The position numbers were made by a program, and so were the translations under genes. From JBCCWR01 sp039193385 (GTDB lineage: Bacteria; Verrucomicrobiota; Verrucomicrobiia; Methylacidiphilales; JBCCWR01), in contig JBCCWR010000001.1 in the NCBI GenBank assembly GCA_039193385.1, positions 10,048 to 74,047 of the forward strand: a stretch of 64,000 bases of DNA. Reading direction: 5' to 3'. Shown here in pieces: positions 30,909 through 38,971 of the stretch; position 1 is the stretch's first letter; each line of letters starts with the position of its first letter. A model generated the notes under the pieces. It searched no databases. It was not told the origin of the DNA and saw only the letters and a list, made by a program, of their open reading frames with translations.

Positions 30909-31733
30909 CTAAGATTTTTGGCTCAGAACAATTTCAATACGTCGATTCTTGGCCTTATTCTCCTTCGAGTCATTAGGAGCTATAGGTCTTTGCTCGCCGT
31001 AGCCCACAGCCGTGAGCTTTTCACTGGGAATACCACAGACTTCGCTCAGATAGCGTACGGCTGCAATGGCACGAGCCGCAGAAAGATCCCAGTTGGAAGG
31101 AAAACGAAAAGTATTAATGGGCACATTATCAGTATGTCCTTCGACGCTAATAATTTGATCATCTTCGCCAGCAAGAGCGAGAGCGACCTTATCAAGAACG
31201 TCTTTTCCTTCTTTGCGAAGGGTTGAAGAGCCAGAGTTAAAAAGAATTTTGCTCGCTACATTGACAGTTAATTTGTCTTTGAGGCGAGAAATCAGTACAT
31301 CCTGGCTTTCTACTGTCTTACGTAATTTTTCTTCCAGAGAGGCTTGAGTCATTTCGCTCTCTTTCATCTCTTTTTCGAACTTTTTACGCTGTTCTTCAAA
31401 CAGGGAGCGTTCTTTGGTTAATTTAGTCTCGGTGGCGGCAATTTGCTTTTTCAGACGCTCTTCGCGTGCTTTAAGGATTTCGGCTTGCTTGGAGGCTTCT
31501 TCGAGTTTAGAGCGTTCTCCCGTAAGGATTTGCGTAAGTTCATCATTCTGAAGATTAAGATTTTCGATAGCGACCTTGAGTTTATCAAGTTTTGTCTCGA
31601 GTTGGGTGATTCTATCCTCCCGTTCGGATAGCAGTTCAGCCTTTTTTGATCCATCATAAAAAAAGTAAAGACCAGCGAGTATGAGGACGATGATAATAAC
31701 AGCTACCAGAGCGGTTTTAGCAGTATTGTTCAT
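30909..31733 (-). CDS. OmpA/MotB-domain envelope protein with coiled coil
   Basis: A 274-residue protein: an N-terminal membrane helix (TALVAVIIIVLILAGLYFFY), a long charged coiled coil at about 30-150, and a C-terminal OmpA-like peptidoglycan-binding domain with ILFNSGSSTLRKEGKDVLDK, VEGHTDNVPI and LSAARAIAAVRYL...GYGEQRP...NRRIEIVL. It should be anchored in the inner membrane and bind peptidoglycan, like MotB or TolR-type linkers. No motA or flagellar gene is nearby, so it is not called MotB. Confidence 0.88.
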   Translation of the reverse strand: MNNTAKTALVAVIIIVLILAGLYFFYDGSKKAELLSEREDRITQLETKLDKLKVAIENLNLQNDELTQILTGERSKLEEASKQAEILKAREERLKKQIAATETKLTKERSLFEEQRKKFEKEMKESEMTQASLEEKLRKTVESQDVLISRLKDKLTVNVASKILFNSGSSTLRKEGKDVLDKVALALAGEDDQIISVEGHTDNVPINTFRFPSNWDLSAARAIAAVRYLSEVCGIPSEKLTAVGYGEQRPIAPNDSKENKAKNRRIEIVLSQKS

Positions 31734-31826
31734 AACTCGCGAGTCTAATTAGGGTCGTCTAAAATGCAATCACCGAAACTTGTTCCAGCTAGCTGTAGAA
31801 TAGTTTTCTGAATAGATAATACGGAC

Positions 31827-32807
31827 ATGAGCGCAACAGAGGTAAGTAGTGAAACGTCGAATGTAGATGGGTTTTTTCCACGGCAGAAAATACTTTCTCA
31901 TTTGCCAGGTGGTTCTCATTATAGTGAATTTCGTAATCGAATGGCCACGGTGCTTTGCGGTGATAGCAAAATTCCCAAAACAGCGTTTTCAGACATGAAG
32001 CTGCTGGAAGCTCTATCTGAAGAAAATAGCTCCTTGGAGGATATTGCACCCTGCGTCAAAGCGGATCCCTCACTCAATATGAAAATTATGCGTATTTCGC
32101 GCACAGCGATGTATTCACGCGGAGTCGACGTAGAGAGCTTTGAGGATGCCTATTACCGTCTGGGTATGAGGGAGATTCGTAATCTCATCTATGCCGAAAA
32201 AGTAGCGGGAGGATTTCGAAAATTTAAAACGGATGTGGATTGGATGAATTTCTGGAAAAACAGTGTGCTTACCGCGCGTTTGACGGAAGTTTTAATGAGC
32301 GCAGCGGTAGGGTTTAAAAACTTTGGCTTCATCAATGGCTTGCTCAATGACACTGGAAGTCTGGTCATTCGTGAATACTTTCCTGAGGAAAGCATGCTTA
32401 TTGCAAGAGCTATGCAAGAAGAGAATAAAGAGCTCATTGATGCGGAAACAGAAATTTTTGGTTTCAGTCATGCGCATGTGGCAGGTCTCCTTTGTCTGAA
32501 ATGGCGTTTTCCCTATAATTCGTCTATGGGGGTTTACCATCATCACTCTCAGTTAGATGAAATAGAAGATAACGCAACGATTCGTTCTTATGCCTTGGCC
32601 ACATATCTGGCTGAAAATATGGCCAAAGCAGGACTCATGTTAGAATCCGGCGAGGATGCAACGGAATTTCTAAACTATCTCTACGATAGCAACGTCTGGA
32701 ATATCTTTATGTCTTACGTTAAAGACCATGATCTGATAAACAAGATCGACTTAGAAAAAGAAGTTCAGGACGCAAATCAGCTGGCAACGACGTTGTTGAG
32801 CTCCTAG
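31827..32807 (+). CDS. HDOD-domain signalling protein
   Basis: A 326-residue HDOD protein. The domain runs from about 55 to 255 with EDIAPCVKADPSLNMKIMRI, AYYRLGMREIRNLIYAEKVA, and GLLNDTGSLVIREYFPEES, where the HD residues of true HD hydrolases are missing, as is usual for HDOD. HDOD proteins act in bacterial signalling without known catalysis. It is divergent from the OmpA-like gene. A second, shorter HDOD protein is encoded at 44938-45774. Confidence 0.85.
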   Translation: MSATEVSSETSNVDGFFPRQKILSHLPGGSHYSEFRNRMATVLCGDSKIPKTAFSDMKLLEALSEENSSLEDIAPCVKADPSLNMKIMRISRTAMYSRGVDVESFEDAYYRLGMREIRNLIYAEKVAGGFRKFKTDVDWMNFWKNSVLTARLTEVLMSAAVGFKNFGFINGLLNDTGSLVIREYFPEESMLIARAMQEENKELIDAETEIFGFSHAHVAGLLCLKWRFPYNSSMGVYHHHSQLDEIEDNATIRSYALATYLAENMAKAGLMLESGEDATEFLNYLYDSNVWNIFMSYVKDHDLINKIDLEKEVQDANQLATTLLSS

Positions 32808-32847
32808 CAAAAAGTTCTCGTAAAAGAGTTTTTTCTTCACCACTTCC

Positions 32848-32895
32848 AAGATCTTGCACAGATCGTCGTGTCCCAATGGCATAATGCGGGTTCAA
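32848..32895 (+). repeat. Dispersed intergenic repeat, copy D (about 49 bp)
   Basis: From AAGATCTTGCACAGATCG to GCATAATGCGGGTTCAA, aligning without gaps to copies C, E and F. Its left end can form a short hairpin GATCT-tgcac-AGATC. It lies in the gap between the HDOD gene and rplY. Confidence 0.65.
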
Positions 32896-33026
32896 TAGTA
32901 ATTCATAGTTGACGAGTTCGGGGCATGGGTGCACTATTTCAGCGCATTTTTCAAGATAAAGAATTGACTTGGATGTGGTTTTTAGGTTTGGTACGCGGTT
33001 CCCGTCCACAATAAAGGATTACTAAA

Positions 33027-33629
33027 ATGGCAGAAACAATAGCATTAAAAGCAGAGCCCAGAAATAAAATAGGTCGTAACTCCGTCAAAAAAGTCAGGAA
33101 AGAAGGTAAAGTTCCTGCGGTATTGTATGGAAAAACAGAGACCCAGGCTTTGCAAATAGACACTTTGGATGTGATTCATGCATTGAATGGTACCACCAAC
33201 GAAAACTGTTTTGTGGATCTTGAAGTAGGGGGCAAGAAGAGTTTAGCGCTTCTCCAAGAGGTTCAGGTCGACCCCATTAAAGACAGGGTCATCCACATGG
33301 ATTTACAGCAGATAGAGCAGGATCAAGTTATCACAGTCGATGTTGCTTTGCTTCCCTCAGGTGAATCAGAAGGTGTTATTAAAGGAGGTGGTCTGCTGGA
33401 ACAGCTCATCCGCACCGTAAAAGTAAAAGGTCAGGCAAAAAACATTCCTCACCATGTGGATGCCGACATTACCTCTTTACAGCTCGGTGAAGCTCATAAG
33501 ATTGGCCAAATCAATGCGCCAGAGGGTATAGATATTCTCACCAAGCCTGAGCTTATAGCTTTTAAAATCCATGTTCCTAGAAGTGCTCGTTCAGCAGCGT
33601 CACAAGCTGCTAAGGCTGGCAATGATTAA
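33027..33629 (+). CDS. rplY: Ribosomal protein bL25 (long, Ctc/TL5 type)
   Basis: A 200-residue bL25 with both the N-terminal 5S rRNA-binding domain (ALKAEPRNKIGRNSVKKVRKEGKVPAVLYG) and the C-terminal TL5/CTC domain (LLEQLIRTVKVKG..., DADITSLQLGEAHKIGQI). It starts the cluster rplY-pth-rpsF-ssb-rplI, all on one strand with short gaps. It is preceded by an AAAGGA ribosome site. Confidence 0.95.
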   Translation: MAETIALKAEPRNKIGRNSVKKVRKEGKVPAVLYGKTETQALQIDTLDVIHALNGTTNENCFVDLEVGGKKSLALLQEVQVDPIKDRVIHMDLQQIEQDQVITVDVALLPSGESEGVIKGGGLLEQLIRTVKVKGQAKNIPHHVDADITSLQLGEAHKIGQINAPEGIDILTKPELIAFKIHVPRSARSAASQAAKAGND

Positions 33630-33662
33630 TCACCTTAGAAACGGTGCATAGGAGAAAACAAC

Positions 33663-34238
33663 GTGGCCGGGTATTTACCTCTGGTAGTTGGTCTGGGAAA
33701 TCCCGGATTATTTTATCGGAAGACTCGCCACAATGTTGGGTTTGAGGCTGTAGACCAACTTGCAAAACTTCGGAGAGGAAGTTGGAAGAAGCTACGCTTT
33801 ACAAAAGCCAAAGGGTGCCAGATTGAAAATGGCAGTTGGCTGATGAAACCGATGGATTATATGAATACATCGGGTCCGGTGGTCAATAAGGCCATGCAAT
33901 GGTTTAAATTGAAGCCGGGACAGATTTTAATAGTGGTGGATGATGTAAATCTGCCTCTGGGTAAACTTAGATTGAGAGCAAAGGGATCGGCCGGTGGACA
34001 TAATGGGCTGAAGTCCATAGAGCAAGCGCTCAATACGCAGGAATATCCCAGACTGAGAGCCGGGGTGGGCGCCTCGACTCATGATGGAAAAGATTTAAAG
34101 GCTCACGTATTGAGTCGTTTTAGTAAAGAAGAATGGCAGGCCGTTCAGATGATGGTAGAAAAGAGCGTTGAAGTTATTGAGACATATCAAGCTCATGGTT
34201 TGGATGCGGCGATGCAAAAAGGAAACAGTAGTTTATGA
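33663..34238 (+). CDS. pth: Peptidyl-tRNA hydrolase
   Basis: A 191-residue Pth that releases tRNA from stalled peptidyl-tRNA. Motifs are VVGLGNPGLFYRKTRHNVGF with the catalytic His, MKPMDYMNTSG, VDDVNLPLGKLRLRAKGSAGGHNGLKSI and YPRLRAGVG. It uses a GTG start behind AGGAG. The rplY-pth pairing is widely conserved. Its end overlaps rpsF by 4 bp (ATGA). Confidence 0.96.
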   Translation: MAGYLPLVVGLGNPGLFYRKTRHNVGFEAVDQLAKLRRGSWKKLRFTKAKGCQIENGSWLMKPMDYMNTSGPVVNKAMQWFKLKPGQILIVVDDVNLPLGKLRLRAKGSAGGHNGLKSIEQALNTQEYPRLRAGVGASTHDGKDLKAHVLSRFSKEEWQAVQMMVEKSVEVIETYQAHGLDAAMQKGNSSL

Positions 34239-34570
34239 AAAATAAGTATGAAGCGACCTATATTCTGGATCTTCAATCCAAAGAAGAGCTCGTTAAAGAA
34301 GCAATTATAAAGCTGACCAAGGAGATCGAATCTTTTGGAGGGAAAGTGAGTAATACACAGAGATTGGATAGAAGGAAATTTGAACGTGTAGCAGGGAAGC
34401 TGGATACAGGCTATTACCTCATAGCTAACTTTGAAATGGACACGCAAAAGCTAGCTGGCCTTAAAAAGAAACTTCAATTAGATGATTTGGTCTATCGTCA
34501 ATTTTATCTTGTAGATGATGGCAAACAATCAGCCCCTGTTGAAAAAGAGGCAGCTCCGGCTGTAGCATAA
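34235..34570 (+). CDS. rpsF: Ribosomal protein bS6
   Basis: A 111-residue bS6: YEATYILDLQSKEEL at the start, EIESFGGKVSNTQRLDRRKF in the middle and VYRQFYLVDD at the end of the ferredoxin-like domain, then a short acidic Ala/Pro tail. It is translationally coupled to pth by the ATGA overlap and is followed by ssb. bS6 normally binds bS18, whose gene is absent from this cluster. Confidence 0.93.
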   Translation: MKNKYEATYILDLQSKEELVKEAIIKLTKEIESFGGKVSNTQRLDRRKFERVAGKLDTGYYLIANFEMDTQKLAGLKKKLQLDDLVYRQFYLVDDGKQSAPVEKEAAPAVA

Positions 34571-34620
34571 GCTATTCACGAGTTTGCAATGAGCTAATAT
34601 CAAAACCACACTAAGACAAA

Positions 34621-35130
34621 ATGGCTTCTCTAAATAAAGTAATGTTAATGGGTAATCTCACAAGAGATCCTGATGTGCGTCACACGCCCAAAGGTACTGC
34701 CGTGGGAGATCTCGGATTAGCCATTAACATGTCATATCGCACTCAAGATGGACAAGATCGAGATGAAGTATGTTATGTCGATGTTGTGGTATGGGGTCGT
34801 CAGGCTGAAACATGCCAACAGTATCTTCGTAAAGGGGCGCCTGTTTTTGTAGAAGGGCGTTTGCAGCTAGATCAATGGCAGACCCAGGATGGTGAGAAAA
34901 AAAGCCGACTACGTGTTCGAGCCGAGCGTGTGCAATTTCTCAGTGGCGGTGGAGGCGGCCGCAGCGGTTCTGGAGGCGGCAATTATTCAAGTAGTGGAAA
35001 CCAGGGTAGCTCCTACGGCCAGCCTGATAACTACGGAGCGCCACCAGCCGGTGGTGGTGGCTACTCACAAGGAGATGGACCTCCTACGTCTTCGCCGGCT
35101 GGCGATCCCGATGACGAAATACCGTTTTAA
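34621..35130 (+). CDS. ssb: Single-stranded DNA-binding protein
   Basis: A 169-residue SSB: OB fold NKVMLMGNLTRDPDVRHTPK, VDVVVWGRQAETCQQYLRKG, VFVEGRLQLDQWQ, then a Gly/Ser-rich disordered linker from about residue 115 and the conserved acidic tip DDEIPF that recruits replication and repair proteins. The rpsF-ssb order is the standard arrangement. Confidence 0.96.
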   Translation: MASLNKVMLMGNLTRDPDVRHTPKGTAVGDLGLAINMSYRTQDGQDRDEVCYVDVVVWGRQAETCQQYLRKGAPVFVEGRLQLDQWQTQDGEKKSRLRVRAERVQFLSGGGGGRSGSGGGNYSSSGNQGSSYGQPDNYGAPPAGGGGYSQGDGPPTSSPAGDPDDEIPF

Positions 35131-35171
35131 TAGATTAAAATTTAGATTCAAAATATTAGGAGTACTACAAA

Positions 35172-35669
35172 ATGGCAATGGAACTGATTCTTAAAAAACA
35201 CATACCAGGACTAGGGGCAGAAGCTGATATTGTAAAAGTGAAGCCTGGCTATGCGCGCAATTTCCTCATTCCTCGTGATTATGCAACTGTCGCAACGGGT
35301 GCTACGAAGAAACTGGTGGAAGACCTTAAACGCAAACGTGCCGAACGTGAAGCAGAAGAGCTGAATCGTGCGAATGATCTGGCAGGTAAACTTGGTAAAG
35401 TCACTCTGACATTTCAGATGAAAAGCTCTACAGATGAGAAAGTATTTGGCTCTGTGACGGCTAAAGACATTATTGAGCGACTCAAAGATATGGATATCCA
35501 ACTTGAGCGTAAGCGCATTAAGTTAGGACAGCCTCTGAAAGAAAAAGGGGAACATAAGGTGGATATAGACCTTGGAAGTGGTGTTCATTCATCGATCAAA
35601 GTCGTCGTCGATGTTACCTCTGAAGACAAAGAAGAGCAGGATTCCAAAGATAAAAAGAAGAAAAAATAA
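35172..35669 (+). CDS. rplI: Ribosomal protein bL9
   Basis: A 165-residue bL9: MELILKKHIPGLGAEADIVK, VKPGYARNFLIPRDYA, a connecting helix and the C-terminal domain with KVFGSVTAKDIIERL. It carries an extra charged tail (SEDKEEQDSKDKKKKK) not found in the E. coli protein. In most bacteria rpsR lies between ssb and rplI. Here only 41 bp separate them. Confidence 0.95.
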   Translation: MAMELILKKHIPGLGAEADIVKVKPGYARNFLIPRDYATVATGATKKLVEDLKRKRAEREAEELNRANDLAGKLGKVTLTFQMKSSTDEKVFGSVTAKDIIERLKDMDIQLERKRIKLGQPLKEKGEHKVDIDLGSGVHSSIKVVVDVTSEDKEEQDSKDKKKKK

Positions 35670-35797
35670 ATCTTTATTTTTATCAAGAGAAGAAGAGTTA
35701 AGTTTGTTGCATCGGCACTTAACATCAAGACCAGGTGCTTGATTCGGCACAACTTTTTAGCTATTTTAAATACGTATGATGTAATAGAGGGCGAATC

Positions 35798-35844
35798 AGA
35801 TCTTGCACAGATGGTCCTATCACTATTGCATCATGCGGGTTAAA
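35798..35844 (+). repeat. Dispersed intergenic repeat, copy E (about 49 bp)
   Basis: From AGATCTTGCACAGATGG to TTGCATCATGCGGGTTAAAT, closest to copy D on the left half and to F on the right. It ends 11 bp before the tRNA gene, in the rplI-tRNA gap. The rest of this gap shows nothing I can name. Confidence 0.65.
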
Positions 35845-35854
35845 TCTTGATTTT

Positions 35855-35929
<75 letters not shown>

Positions 35930-35956
35930 CAAATTCTTATGCTGAATCAGTGTCAT

Positions 35957-36349
35957 TTATTCTTCCTGGCGTACAAAATAAACATTAAAACTCTGGCTGT
36001 TAGCTGGTTGCGAGTAGGTCCCCACAAGCTGGTCATGCTCTTTAAAATATTTAAGAACATAGGTTGAGCCAGGATATCCCGCATCTCTCAAAACAACTTT
36101 TATGATAGGGGCTCCCAATTTACTTTTGGCTGTGTAGGCAGATTCAACATGGATTGGTTTTGGATTAAAATAAGCAGCCTCAGCATCTCCATCTTCAGAT
36201 AGCGACTTTATTTCAAGAATGTATCCTCCATCAGGTCGAGACCATTTGCCAATGAGCACCTCTGGTGTTAAGGGAGTTTCAGTCCTGCTACAACTAATGC
36301 ATAAAGTTAAAATTGAGCAGGTTAGGAAAGAGAGCATTTTTGTAGGCAT
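35957..36349 (-). CDS. Small predicted lipoprotein
   Basis: A 130-residue protein with a lipoprotein signal (MLSFLTCSILTLCISC, lipobox CISC). The mature part LIGKWSRPDGGYILEIKSLS, then YTAKSKLGAPIIKVVLRD and GSTYVLKYFKEHDQLVGTYS, looks like a small lipocalin-like or DUF-type beta-sandwich, but I do not assign a family. It lies 61 bp downstream of the PQQ-like gene on the same strand and may be co-transcribed with it. Confidence 0.7.
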   Translation of the reverse strand: MPTKMLSFLTCSILTLCISCSRTETPLTPEVLIGKWSRPDGGYILEIKSLSEDGDAEAAYFNPKPIHVESAYTAKSKLGAPIIKVVLRDAGYPGSTYVLKYFKEHDQLVGTYSQPANSQSFNVYFVRQEE

Positions 36350-36410
36350 GAAGAGACCCTAAAAGGCATTCACTCAAACTGCCAGTGTTATGTGATATGA
36401 GGGAAAGAAT

Positions 36411-37691
36411 TCACAGGGATCCGCTTGGCTTAATAGAAAGCAGATTCTCCGTTGAGCGGATGTAAATATGGTGATCAACGATAACAGGCGTAGCCAGGCA
36501 GCCTGTTTGGCCGATGTTAAATGCTGTGAGTAATTCAGGCTTTTTCCCCGCTTTCAGGATGTTTACCTGACCATCTACGGAAAGGCATATTAACTTTCCG
36601 TCTACCAGCACAGGTGACGCCCGGTAGATTTCTCCTCCATCCAGTTGCTTGGTCCAAATATGTTTTCCAGTTTTGCCCTCAAGACAAGTCATGGTTCTTT
36701 CCGCACCATGAAGAAAATAAATCAGTCCATCTTTGTACGTTGGGTTGCAAACATCAGGAACGTCTCCCGTATATTCCCAGATTTTTTCATATTTATCCGC
36801 GTTAAGTTTAAGAGCATGCATTGTCTTACCACGAGGGAGTGGATGAAAAAGTATGCCATCACCGATGACTGGTGTTGCTACCTGCCGCCAGTTACGCATA
36901 CGAGGGTTATCTCCCATATAGCCATAACGCCATAGCTCTTGACCATCCGTATGACTATGAGCCGTGATGTAATCTGCTCCCCAGACCATCATGATTTTCT
37001 GGCCGTCTAGTTCAGTGGGAAGTGGAGAACTGAAGGAAAGAGGTGACTCATGGAGTGCTTCCGATTCGCGTTTGACTTGCCAGACGGTTTTGCCTGTCTT
37101 GGCGTCTAGTGCCAGTAAAAGTGAATCAACCGTTTTAATCTTGAAGCCTCGTAGTGCCATGACGAAGAGCTTCCCATCTTCTAAATAAGGTGTGCTGGAA
37201 TAGCCAAAGTGATGATCAAATGGTCCCAGCTCAGCGACGAGATCCCTTTCCCAGATCAAATCGCCTTGATGATCCAAGGCCACAAAGCGTGCTTTTCCGG
37301 TCATAAAATAAACGCGTTCCTCATCGACGACAGGCGAAGGACTAGCACAGTGCCCTTCCAAAGGGAATTTACGTGCAGAATCAATTTTCTTATCAAAGAG
37401 AACTTGGCCGCTTTTCTGATCGATGCAGATAGCGCGGACTTCCGTGTGATTACCAGCCGTTGTAATAACAAAAATTTTGCCATTTTTAACAACAGGCGTG
37501 CCTCCAGCCATGCCAGGGAGAGCGGTTTTCCATACAATATCTTTATCTTTCCAACCTACAGGAAAACTTCCGGCTTCAACATCGACCGTCCCATCGTAAT
37601 GCGGGCCTCGCCAATGTGTCCATTCGTAGGCTTGAGCTATCTGAAGAGTTACAAAATGAAAAACAATAAGGAAGATACATTTTGTTTGCAT
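36411..37691 (-). CDS. Secreted PQQ-like beta-propeller protein
   Basis: A 426-residue exported protein (signal peptide up to about LQIAQA, then YEWTHWRGPHYDGT). The body is made of PQQ/quinoprotein-type propeller blades, for example GGTPVVKNGKIFVITTAGN, ALDAKTGKTVWQVKRESE, GLIYFLHGAERTMTCLEGKT and GKHIWTKQLDGGEIYRASPV. In PVC bacteria the WRGP...G..... start is typical of large paralogous families of propeller proteins. No dehydrogenase residues or haem motif are seen, so enzymatic activity is doubtful. Confidence 0.88.
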   Translation of the reverse strand: MQTKCIFLIVFHFVTLQIAQAYEWTHWRGPHYDGTVDVEAGSFPVGWKDKDIVWKTALPGMAGGTPVVKNGKIFVITTAGNHTEVRAICIDQKSGQVLFDKKIDSARKFPLEGHCASPSPVVDEERVYFMTGKARFVALDHQGDLIWERDLVAELGPFDHHFGYSSTPYLEDGKLFVMALRGFKIKTVDSLLLALDAKTGKTVWQVKRESEALHESPLSFSSPLPTELDGQKIMMVWGADYITAHSHTDGQELWRYGYMGDNPRMRNWRQVATPVIGDGILFHPLPRGKTMHALKLNADKYEKIWEYTGDVPDVCNPTYKDGLIYFLHGAERTMTCLEGKTGKHIWTKQLDGGEIYRASPVLVDGKLICLSVDGQVNILKAGKKPELLTAFNIGQTGCLATPVIVDHHIYIRSTENLLSIKPSGSL

Positions 37692-37756
37692 AGCATCGTT
37701 ATCTAAGACACAAAAAATGAAACCTACCAGATTTTAAATAGCCATATAGTCTGGTT

Positions 37757-38941
37757 TCAGATCATGATAGCTTCAGTGTCTTTAGAAACGGCTCTTTCAT
37801 CCGCTGAGCCTTCTATGATGACGGGCTCAAAGACTTTAGTGAGTTGCGAAAAATTTCTGATTCTTTGCAACATGATCGGAGAGATTTTATAACCTGCTCC
37901 CACAAGGGTTAATCCTTCCTCCGTCTTGATGTCTTCCAGAATAACCGTGCCTGGCTTGAGCTCATTGAGACCGATTTCTTGCCTGGGTGCTTCACTCAAA
38001 TAAAAAACCGTCCACTCATCGAGATATTCCAATAGTGCGGGGTCATACCAGCCCGGTCTTCCCTTAAGTATTTCTACAGCTTTGATACGTGAGACGCCAG
38101 TGGACTCCTGCAACATGACATCTTTGAGAAGTTTAAGTATTCGAGCTCCTTGCGGAATTTGTTCGCCAGCTAGCGAGTCCTTTGGATAACCGCTGCCATC
38201 ATAGAGCTTGTCCTGGTAGAGGATAAACTCAGCTACTTCATCCATACGGGGAATTTTCTTGAGGAGTCGAGCGCCTAGGCTGGGAATGTCACGGATCATT
38301 TCCTTTTCCGCAGCAGTCAAAGCATTGTCCAGATTGTAGCGTTCCATGACATCGGGAGGAACAGCTGTAGCTCCAATGGAGCTCAAGAGCGCAGCTATTT
38401 CTATGATCCAGCTTTGCTCAATATGGCATACGTGCGCGAATGTTTTGACGTAGTCGCGTAAACGTTGAGCTCGTCCGAAAGCTTCGGGTTGTAAAATAGA
38501 TAAAATATCTATGAGCACACGGATGCTACCCTTTAATGTCTTCTCCAACAACTCATGCTCGGCCATGACCAAGCGGTATTTCTCAAGGCCGGAATCAAGT
38601 GCATTAGCCAGCATCTCATTGCTACATGGCTTGGTTAGAAATTGGAACACCTGCCCTTGATTGACTGAGCGGATCGTGGTGTCTTGATCCGCATTCCCCG
38701 TAAGCATGATGCGAACAGTATCTGGAGCTAATTTCTGCATGTGTTGCAGCAGTTCCAGTCCGCCCATCTCCGGCATCTTTAGGTCAGCTACCAGAATGGC
38801 ATAGGGACCTTGTTCTGATACAATCTTGAGGGCTTCACGACCATTCATGGCCGTATCAAACTCATATCGGTCTAAGAAATTTCGCTGATACGCGGCCAGG
38901 ATTTTAGGATCATCATCTACATACAATATTTTTTCGTTCAT
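37757..38941 (-). CDS. Response regulator with degenerate HD-GYP-like output domain
   Basis: A 394-residue regulator. Residues 1-125 are a receiver domain with the phospho-acceptor Asp53 (ILVADLKMPEMGG), acidic pocket DDD and FLTKPC. The output region resembles HD-GYP phosphodiesterases: YDGSGYPKDSLAGEQIPQGARI is the GYP block at 248-269, but the HD pair is replaced by Ser187-Ser188 (ALLSSIG) and the HHE motif by YQD. A cyclic-di-GMP phosphodiesterase activity is therefore unlikely. It may act as a binding or protein-contact module. It lies 30 bp downstream of the hybrid kinase gene, its probable partner. Confidence 0.85.
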   Translation of the reverse strand: MNEKILYVDDDPKILAAYQRNFLDRYEFDTAMNGREALKIVSEQGPYAILVADLKMPEMGGLELLQHMQKLAPDTVRIMLTGNADQDTTIRSVNQGQVFQFLTKPCSNEMLANALDSGLEKYRLVMAEHELLEKTLKGSIRVLIDILSILQPEAFGRAQRLRDYVKTFAHVCHIEQSWIIEIAALLSSIGATAVPPDVMERYNLDNALTAAEKEMIRDIPSLGARLLKKIPRMDEVAEFILYQDKLYDGSGYPKDSLAGEQIPQGARILKLLKDVMLQESTGVSRIKAVEILKGRPGWYDPALLEYLDEWTVFYLSEAPRQEIGLNELKPGTVILEDIKTEEGLTLVGAGYKISPIMLQRIRNFSQLTKVFEPVIIEGSADERAVSKDTEAIMI

Positions 38942-38971
38942 ACTTACCCATACCTATCGATTCTATCCATT

